Shown piece after piece: positions 57,150 through 64,000 of a stretch of DNA of 64,000 nucleotides. The stretch is from Volutella citrinella. Taxonomy: Eukaryota; Ascomycota; Sordariomycetes; Hypocreales; Nectriaceae. The stretch's first letter is position 1, and each line of letters opens with the position of its first letter. Under the pieces are notes generated by a model that had not been told where the DNA came from, ran no database searches, and saw only the letters and a list, made by a program, of their open reading frames with translations. The stretch spans positions 2,480,001 through 2,544,000 of the forward strand of contig JAWZSP010000006.1 in NCBI GenBank assembly GCA_034401135.1, read 5' to 3'. The position numbers and the translations under genes are program-made.

Positions 57150-58964
57150 ATGACGGTCAGAGGACGTCGATCGCACAACAAAACCAAGCGCCCTCCCTTA
57201 ACGCTCAAGGTAGAGGATGCCAACGGTCACGCCAACGGCCACGCAAACGGTAACGCAAACGGCAACGGCAACGGCATCACCAAGATGAGCAACGGCGTGG
57301 AAATGCGACGGAAATCCGTCCACCCCGAAGCAGAAAACGTCGCCGCAAACTTCATCAAGAGCGACTCCTTCTCCCTCGACGACCCCGTCCCGAAAACCCC
57401 AGCCCTCAACAACCATGGCTTCTTCGACCTCCCGCGACAGGACCAGCGCAACTTCCTTCTCCTGGTCCTGCTATACTTCCTGCAGGGCATCCCCATGGGC
57501 CTCGCGACCGGCTCGGTGCCCTTCCTGCTAAAGAACCACATGTCGTACAGCGAGATTGGTGTCTTTAGCTTGGCTTCATATCCTTACTCGCTGAAGCTGT
57601 TTTGGAGTCCCTTCGTGGACGCCGTCTGGAGCCCCAAGCTGGGGCGGCGAAAGACGTGGATCGTGCCCATCCAGTTCCTGTCGGGATTCGGCATGCTCTG
57701 GCTGGGGTCGCACGTTGAGAAGATGATGGAGACGGCTGGCAAGCCCGGGGGGATTACTGCCTTCCATTTTATGCTCTGGTGGTTCTTCCTCGTGCTGATG
57801 TGTGCGACCCAGGACATTGCCGTGGACGGCTGGGCCCTGACGCTGTTGACGCCGGGCAACGTCTCGTACGCCTCGACGGCCCAGACCGTGGGCCTTACGG
57901 CTGGCCACTTCATGTCCTACACCGTCTTCCTCGCCTTCAACGCCGCCGACTTTGCCAACAAGTGGTTCCGCGCCGTGCCGTCGGACGAGGGACTGCTCTC
58001 CCTCGGTGGGTACCTGCGCTTCTGGGGCTGGTCGTACATCATCGTCACCGTTGGACTCGGATTCCTCAAGAAGGAGGACAAGTCGCGCAATGAGGACGGA
58101 GTCTGGGACGTGTACAGGATCATGTGGGGCATCCTCAAGCTCAAGAACGTCCAGACCATCATCATCGTGCACCTCATCGCCAAGATCGGCTTCCAGGCCA
58201 ACGACGGCGTCACCAACCTGAAGCTCCTGGATAAGGGCTTTGGCAAGGACAACATGGCGCTGACTGTGCTCATCGATTTCCCCTTTGAAATCGGCCTGGG
58301 CTACTACGCCGGCATGTGGTCGCAAAAGTACACTCCCATGCGCCTCTGGTGCTGGGGCTTCATGGGCCGTCTGGTCGCCGCCCTCGTCGCGCAGCTCACA
58401 GTCGTCATTTTCCCGGCTGAGGGTGTCACCCCATGGTACCTCCTCGTCGTCATTTTGTCGCACGTGTTTTCTACATTTACCAACACCATCATGTTTGTGG
58501 CCGTTTCGGCCTTCCACGCCCGAGTGTCGGATCCAGTCATTGGAGGCACTTATATGACGCTCTTGGCCACGTAAGTCCCCCTCGTCTGCTCATTATTATA
58601 TTGAAGAAGCCTGCTAACCAAAGACAGTGTCTGTAACCTTGGCGGCACGTTCCCGCGATACTTTGTTCTGCGACTTGTGGATGCCTTTACCGTAGCGACT
58701 TGCCAGCCGGGCAAACCTGATGCCAAGGGTCTGAAGGGCGCCCTCATCACCGAGGCGTTTTCATGCGCCGTCCAGGCGGACAAGGAACGGTGCGAGAATG
58801 GTGGAGGAACCTGTCAGATGGTGCATGATGGATATTACTATGTGAACGTGCTCTGTGTTGCCTTTGGGCTGGTGACGTTCTTGTGGTACATCCGACCCAA
58901 GGTGTTGCACCTCCAGAGTCTGCCTCTGCGGGCGTGGAGGCTCTCAACGGAAAACAAGAACTAG
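57150..58964 (+). CDS. Acetyl-CoA transporter (AT-1/SLC33A1 family)
   Basis: Exons 57150-58570 and 58628-58964 give 585 residues. The first ATG in frame is at 57150. A polar N-terminus contains a GNANGNGNG-like repeat (NGHANGHANGNANGN). The membrane domain begins at QDQRNFLLLVLLYFLQGIPMGL, followed by the family signatures SLKLFWSPFVDAVW, GRRKTWIVPIQF and ATQDIAVDGWALTLL. About 11-12 helices are expected. Animal AT-1 carries acetyl-CoA into the ER/Golgi lumen for protein or glycan O-acetylation; a similar role in the fungal secretory pathway is inferred. The intron 58571-58627 has donor GTAAGT, branch GCTAACC and acceptor GACAG and joins LLAT to VCNLGGTFPRYFVLRLVD. The stop lies 19 nt from the stop of the next gene on the opposite strand. 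Confidence 0.94.
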
Positions 58965-58983
58965 AGGCAACTGTGAATGGAAA

Positions 58984-59922
58984 TCAATGTATAATATACA
59001 AGACATGGGAGACGAATATTGCATCGGAATTTAGAATACTATCTACCCAATAGAAAGTAACAGACATTGGCCCTGAGGTGGACTGGCCTTGTTGTGGGAC
59101 GTCCTCTGGAGAGTCCATTGCCTGGTCATCCAGAGCTGCTCGATTGTTTGCGGCCGCAATGTGTGTCGCACGTTCCCTTGCGGCGTAGTCGACCAAGTTG
59201 CGAAGGGCGGTGGTCCCATTCATGAAGTCTTGGCGGCTCCTGGTCACGGTGAATGTGTCCAGCTCCGTCATATAATACTCGGGCCGGCCGCCCGGCGCGC
59301 TCGGCATGGCACACTCGTGGACAAACGAACGGAGGACCCCGATAACGAGGGTTGCGCTGTAAGCCCGACCACCATTGGCCCCGGCAGCGGCATAGCTCTG
59401 TAGAGTGCTCATTGCGCGAGCCCCGACTGCGCCGTGGTACCGGGCTTGGTTTTCCAGAACGGCCGGAGGGCCGTGTGGGCCCATGAACTCGAAGAAGAAG
59501 TTGGGCACAGCCGGTAAATGGTGGTATTCGGACGGAACCAAATGTTTAGAAAACCTGTCGAAGACGGCGTTGTTGAGCTCGGATGGGTTTGAGCCAAAGT
59601 ATATTTTGGGCTCGGGCACCGTGAGTGTGCCATCCGTGAGCGGCTCCATGTTGTCGTAAGGGATATCATCGGCGCAGGGTTGTTGTGAAGTGCTGCCAAG
59701 CAGGGTGGGCACTAGGGTCCGCCGCATCTGGGACTCGTTGTGGCAGTCTAGATTTGCCTGGCGAAAGAGCCGAAAGTCTTGTTCAGAGAAGCACGGCGTG
59801 TCCAGCGACACGGGACGTGCGTGGATGGCCAGGCCCAAGTCCTCCAAACCGTCTGGCGGCGATGACGACTGCAAATTGTGAGTGCCACTGGTTGTCGAAT
59901 GGTGGGAGTCCGAGGATGACAT
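58984..59922 (-). CDS. Conserved fungal protein of unknown function (possible nuclease-like fold)
   Basis: A single exon; the first ATG in frame is at 59922, giving 312 residues. The core pattern is RTLVPTLLGS, NMEPLTDG, IYFGSNPSEL, HLVPSEYHHLPAVPNFFFEF, then QARYHGAVGARAMSTLQSY, ending with YYMTELDTFTVT and AANNRAALD. I recognise this as a fungal-only family that is often multicopy and has no assigned function. Most relatives, as I recall them, have an acidic-x-Lys motif (LExKGPDG) where this copy has FEFMGPHG. The motif with the following Q and GAxGAR resembles the core of PD-(D/E)XK nucleases; if so, this copy lacks the Lys. The very C-terminus (VTFYWVDSILNSDAIF) looks unlike the family and may be out-of-frame read-through or a missed intron. 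Confidence 0.65.
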   Translation of the reverse strand: MSSSDSHHSTTSGTHNLQSSSPPDGLEDLGLAIHARPVSLDTPCFSEQDFRLFRQANLDCHNESQMRRTLVPTLLGSTSQQPCADDIPYDNMEPLTDGTLTVPEPKIYFGSNPSELNNAVFDRFSKHLVPSEYHHLPAVPNFFFEFMGPHGPPAVLENQARYHGAVGARAMSTLQSYAAAGANGGRAYSATLVIGVLRSFVHECAMPSAPGGRPEYYMTELDTFTVTRSRQDFMNGTTALRNLVDYAARERATHIAAANNRAALDDQAMDSPEDVPQQGQSTSGPMSVTFYWVDSILNSDAIFVSHVLYIIH

Positions 59923-61285
59923 GATTGGCAAAGTAGTAGATATATGTTGTAGATATAAGAGTTGGATACCTTGGTGGTGATAGTAGTAGTTGAGGATGAG
60001 TGATGACAACTGGTGATAGGATATTGATGCGGTTGTTCGCGGCCTTGAATTGAAGTACTCCGCGTGGAGGCGGTCCGCGCGCAACACCTGTTACAAAAGC
60101 GCCTAGACCCATCCTTTGACGCCCTACCTGAACACTTCCATGAATGGTATCCAGTGGTTTCTCCCGAAAACTCTTTGTTCTCTGACTGTGTTAGTGGCTG
60201 TCTGTGCACGCCGGCGTCCGATTCAACACACAGCCTGGTCGGCCTGTTCGTCCCTAGCCCCGGATATTCTTCTATTGGGCTCGCTCGGTGCTTCAGCTGA
60301 CTACAGTAGCACATTTGCTTATCTACTGTTACCGCAAACATCGGCGGTTGATCTCTTTTGGCACTCTATCTGACGAAACTTGGGACTTGGACGGCCGAAC
60401 GACCTTCCAGGGCTCACCCGGCCAGGCCGAGATCTCTGGCCGTGCTTCATGAATTTACACATAGTTGACCGTCAACAATGAAGCCATTCAAACTTGATAG
60501 GCCGATATAATACCTTCAGTTGGGTGATTGACCGAGCGAGTTATGGCGTGGTTGGTTGTAAAGGAGCCTCAAGTATCACCATGGCGCCTCCTGCTGCTTG
60601 TGATGGACCAGTCAGCAGCAAAAAAGACAGGTTGATCTCTCGTTGAGTCTTTCCAAGAGTAAAGAATCCTAGTCAGCTCCGAGGACATATATGGCCTGCC
60701 GAGGCTGTTTGTGTTAGTGCACCGCCTCCATCATATCATGTCCGTCCCGCCGACGACCCGACTACAACGATTGACGAATCAATTGATCCACAGAGGGTGC
60801 GGTTCGGAACCTCGCCGACGGGTCTGGAGCAGCATCGAACGCAGGTAATTTTATGTTATTTTTTATTTTTATTTTCTCCTCGGTTTCTTTTCCCGGTAGT
60901 GCGCAAACCGCCGTGTCCGGACGGGCGTCGCGGGCAAAACCCCTCCGGGATGGATACTGCTTCGTAGTTGTGATCACAGCGGATGGGGCATTTTCTGGAC
61001 CTGGGCCGACAAGGGGGGAAAGCGAGCGGCAAAAGCGGAGAGGGCCAAAATGGCTCAGCCGTCGCTTCAGCCTTTCCTCGGTCTCTTCTTCAATCTCAAT
61101 CCCGTTGCCAATCTTGTCCCCATCCGCATCCTCAGTCTCCAGCCGCGGCGCTCCCAGTCCCTGCTCAATTAAGTACCCCGCGACCCCCGGCCCCGGCACA
61201 GCACCCCGCCCGGCCCCCCGCATCCGGCCCCGAAATCCCACCCACCCGGCGTCACCCCCGGCGTCAAATATCAGCAGCAGCCGCA
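59923..61285. other. Intergenic region between the unknown-family gene and PPC synthetase
   Basis: About 1.36 kb. The long plus frame covering 60983-61285 is an upstream extension of the PPC synthetase frame with biased composition and no conserved sequence; it is treated as leader. Confidence 0.55.
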
Positions 61286-62500
61286 ATGGCCGCCGTCGCC
61301 CCCTCCCAGGCGGCCGCGCTCGCCGAGGAAGAGGCCTACTTCTCGCAGAACCCGCCGCCGCGCAACCTGGAGGCGCATACGGCCCTCGCCCGGGGCTTCA
61401 TCACGGCCCACGCCGCCGCCGGCCGCCGCGTGGTGCTCGTCACGTCGGGCGGAACCACGGTGCCCCTGGAGCGGCAGACGGTGCGCTACATTGACAACTT
61501 CAGCGCCGGCACGCGCGGGGCCACCAGCGCCGAGTACTTCCTCGAGGCGGGCTACGCCGTCATCTTCCTGCACCGCGAGTTCAGCCTGCTGCCGTACTCG
61601 CGCCACTACTCGCACGCCACCGACTGCTTCCTCGACTTCCTGACCGAGGCTGATGACCAGATCGCCGTCCGGCCCCAGGTCCAGGACAAGATGCGCGGAG
61701 TGCTGCGCAAGTACCGCTCCGCCCGCGACAACAACATGCTCCTGACGCTGCCGTTTGTCACCATCACCGACTACCTGCATGAGATCCGCGACATCTCCCG
61801 CCTCATGCGGCCCCTCGGCCCCTCGGGCCTGCTGTACCTGGCTGCTGCCGTCTCCGACTTCTTCGTGCCCCCGGACCGTCTGGCTGAGCACAAGATTCAG
61901 TCGACCAATGCCGTCGAGACGCAGCAGCAGCAGCAGCAGCAGCAGGCCAAGGAGGACGACGAGGCGTTTGACAACTTTGACTCGTCGCCCGCCGTGCCGC
62001 GCTCCAAGCGCCTCATCATCGACCTCGACCCCGTCCCCAAGTTTCTCAAGAACCTCGTCGACGGATGGGCCCCTGCCGTAGGTGCCACCTGCTCTGCCCC
62101 GTGTTCCCTTCTCTCATCCCTCACCTCTCACCTCTCATCTCTCATCTCTCATCTACCCATCTGCTGACACTTCCAGGGCATGATTGTATCCTTCAAGCTC
62201 GAGACGGACCCCTCCATCCTCGTGCACAAGGCCCGCTACAGCCTCGACCGGTACCAGCACCACCTGGTCATCGGCAACCTGCTCAGCACGCGCAAGTGGG
62301 AGGTCGTCTTCGTGAGCCCCGGGCGCCAGGACGACTGGGTGCGCGTCCCGCTCGAGGGGGGGTGGGGCGACGCCGAGGGCCGACCCCTGCGCGCCGACGA
62401 GCTGCCGCGCGAGGACCCGGGCATCGAGGTTGAGAAGCTCATCATCCCGGCCGTGCAGAAGCTGCACGATGAGCACATTCGGAATTCCAAGCAGCAATAG
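61286..62500 (+). CDS. PPCS: Phosphopantothenate-cysteine ligase (coenzyme A biosynthesis)
   Basis: Exons 61286-62077 and 62177-62500 give 371 residues. The enzyme joins cysteine to 4'-phosphopantothenate, the second step of CoA synthesis from pantothenate; the eukaryotic form uses ATP. Signatures: [16 protein letters not shown] (49-64), [42 protein letters not shown] (about 187-201) and, across the splice, [18 protein letters not shown]. The start ATG follows a CAGCAGCCGCA leader; upstream in-frame codons lack conservation. A (CAG)8 run codes for eight Gln at residues 213-220 in the loop after [13 protein letters not shown], followed by an acidic [13 protein letters not shown] insert, which makes it longer than the human protein (about 311). 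The 99-nt intron has donor GTAGGT and a CTGAC branch. Confidence 0.95.
61922..61945 (+). repeat. (CAG)8 trinucleotide repeat in the PPCS coding region
   Basis: Eight perfect CAG codons giving a polyglutamine tract. It is likely to vary in length between strains. Confidence 0.95.
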
Positions 62501-62693
62501 GACCGAGATGAGTGGTAATGGGGCTGGGGGAAAAGCGAAGCGTCACTGGGATGACTGAAGAGGTTACGAATCGTCAGCATGGCAATGGGGAGAATGCTGG
62601 CGGTTCCTTAAAATAGACATTATTCGCCGACAGGTCACCAGGCTCTGTTTGAATCCGAGCACTGTTTATCGGCTGTCCATGCTCTGTCATCCA

Positions 62694-64000
62694 TCACTTC
62701 ACGTAGGCCAGCTCAGCAATGACACGCGCGGATATGTCCCGGCCCCTGCCCTTCTCTCGAACCCTGTCGCCCAGCTCTCTGGCCTTCTCTTGCATGGAGG
62801 TGCTGGCATCGCCTCCGTCCGCAGCCTTCAAGATGGCCTTGCTGATGCCTTCCGACGACCATGTCGGGCTGAGTCCCCTGTCGGCCCAGACTCCGATGCC
62901 ATTCGTCTCAACGATGGCCGCAAAGTTGTACAAGTCGGCCCACATGGGTAGAATGACATGCGGGATACCGGCACTGCAAGAATTAGAAAAAAAAGGTCTG
63001 CAATGGAGGAAAATAGCAAGTTCAACTTACGCAACAGCTTCGTGGTACGTGCCTGATCCGCCGTGATGGACCGACGTGACGATGTCTCCAGTCTCGAGCA
63101 GCGCGAGCGGGTCAACGCCGAGCCACTTGGTCATTCTGAGGCGCCCGCTGCTGACGTATGGCTCGAGAGATGCAAAATATGCGTCAGAGTATGGCGACTC
63201 CTTTTTGAACTTCCACAGGATCTGGAGGTTGGTCTTTTCTAGAACATCACCGAGGGCCGTAGCCATTGTCGTCGCCCTATCCTCAGTCCACTGTTCAGTC
63301 GTCGTCAGCAAGGCTCTCGGATACGGACGCTATATAACTCTTGATACGTACACCAAATGCTGAGCCGAGATTGATCAACACGGTGGGTGTCCTCTTCAGC
63401 CATGCGGCGAGCTCAGCATCCTGCTCCGCGGCCGGCGCAGTCGAGAACAGCATCGGTCCGGCACAGGTGACGTTGACGGGCACCACATCGACGGGGACTG
63501 CAGCGCCATCAGTATGCATGGTGACCCATGGGACGTCGGGGCGATGCAGGTGGAGGAAGTCAATGGGGTTGTCGACTCCCCTGGCCTTGAGAGCCTTCTT
63601 CTTGGCGCTGAGAGTCGGGGTGAAGAGTGCGGCCACGATGACCCGGAAGTTGACGTATATGTTCTCTGGTATCTGGTGCAGAGGAACAGGGAATGCAAAG
63701 CCCGAAGACATGCTAGTTTGCGACTCGTCAGATATTGTTTCCAGAGGTCTAAAGACTGCTTGCTTACGCTGGGTACTTCCACAGCATACTCCCATAAGGC
63801 TGCTCGGCGAGAAAGTTGTCCGTCAACATATTGGGCGTGATAAACGCGTGCTGGCGATTCTTGCCGCGAGTGGCATCGATAGCGGGCCGGAACATGGTAT
63901 CAAGGACTACGACGGCAGGGTCAATCTCGTCGATGAGCTTGCAGACCTGGTCGTAGAGCGCCATGTGATCCTCGACAGACCACGGGGCGAACCAATTTTC
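62694..64000 (-). CDS. UDP-glycosyltransferase (GT1 family), 5' part outside the window
   Basis: Exons 63768-64000 (open at the edge), 63352-63712, 63031-63290 and 62694-62973 give the last 377 residues. The C-terminal donor-binding region reads VLINLGSAFGWTEDRA, then QILWKFKKE and the GT1 signature TGDIVTSVHHGGSGTYHEAVAAGIPHVILPMWADLYNFA, ending with GIGVWADRGLSPTWSS. The catalytic His and N-terminal acceptor-binding half are mostly beyond 64000; what remains of it is MALYDQVCKLIDEIDPAVVVLD. The enzyme should transfer a sugar from a UDP-sugar to a small hydrophobic acceptor. Introns use GTAAGC...CTAG, GTACGT...ACAG and GTAAGT...GCAG. The stop lies 194 nt from the PPCS stop (tail-to-tail). 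Confidence 0.9.

Noticed and set aside
57576..58517. 313-codon frame antisense to the acetyl-CoA transporter
   Set aside because: Shadow of a conserved membrane-protein exon; no independent domain.

Overview
The window looks like nuclear DNA of a filamentous ascomycete, most likely a Sordariomycete and possibly Hypocreales. The reasons are: short 50-130 nt introns with GTNNGT donors and CTAAC/CTGAC branch sites; a 460-residue EF-1alpha with a fungal gene structure; a Zn2Cys6 regulator; a GPI-anchored proline-rich wall protein; and fungus-specific families (SLS1, Whi3, CENP-O/Mcm21, a kinase-like repeat family with CpA-to-TpA nonsense changes as left by RIP). The species cannot be named from sequence reading alone.

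Layout. 0-2.5 kb: the 3' end of a Rsr1/Krev-1-type Ras GTPase (+) and an SDR oxidoreductase (-). 2.5-12 kb: a long gene-poor stretch holding only an intron-containing tRNA-Lys(CTT), then a pyrimidine-rich leader in front of the Whi3-type RNA-binding gene (12.0-13.7 kb, +). 17-30 kb is the dense housekeeping block: Zn2Cys6 regulator (-), MYND-type zinc protein (-), SF3b5 splicing factor (+, an 84-residue gene whose first coding exon is only ATG), Nse3 of the Smc5/6 complex (-), mitochondrial SLS1 (+), and tef1 (-). 30-34 kb is gene-poor with a degenerate tRNA-Arg-like unit. 34-40 kb: an MFS transporter (-), a small lysine/alanine-rich protein (-) and a cytochrome P450 (-). 40-47 kb shows no gene. 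47-54 kb: a Ser/Thr kinase (+), Yae1 (+), a GPI-anchored proline-rich protein (+) and the kinetochore protein CENP-O/Mcm21 (-). 54-60 kb mixes a broken kinase-like gene (-), an acetyl-CoA transporter (+) and a fungal family of unknown function (-). 61 kb to the end: phosphopantothenate-cysteine ligase (+) and a UDP-glycosyltransferase (-) that runs off the right edge.

The genes do not form one pathway. Several are divergent pairs with short shared promoters (MYND/SF3b5, Nse3/SLS1) or tail-to-tail pairs (SF3b5/Nse3, SLS1/tef1, acetyl-CoA transporter/unknown family with 19 nt between stops). The P450 and MFS transporter lie close together in the same orientation, but nothing else suggests a biosynthetic cluster.

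Gene models were built by hand from reading frame, splice consensus and remembered family patterns. No database search was run. The most interesting points are two apparent GC-AG introns (CENP-O, kinase), a decayed kinase-like gene whose N-terminal part looks nuclease-like, the start-codon-only exon of SF3b5, a uORF whose stop overlaps the Whi3 start codon, and tandem 'DLSFxxKxALR' repeats in an unusually long SLS1.
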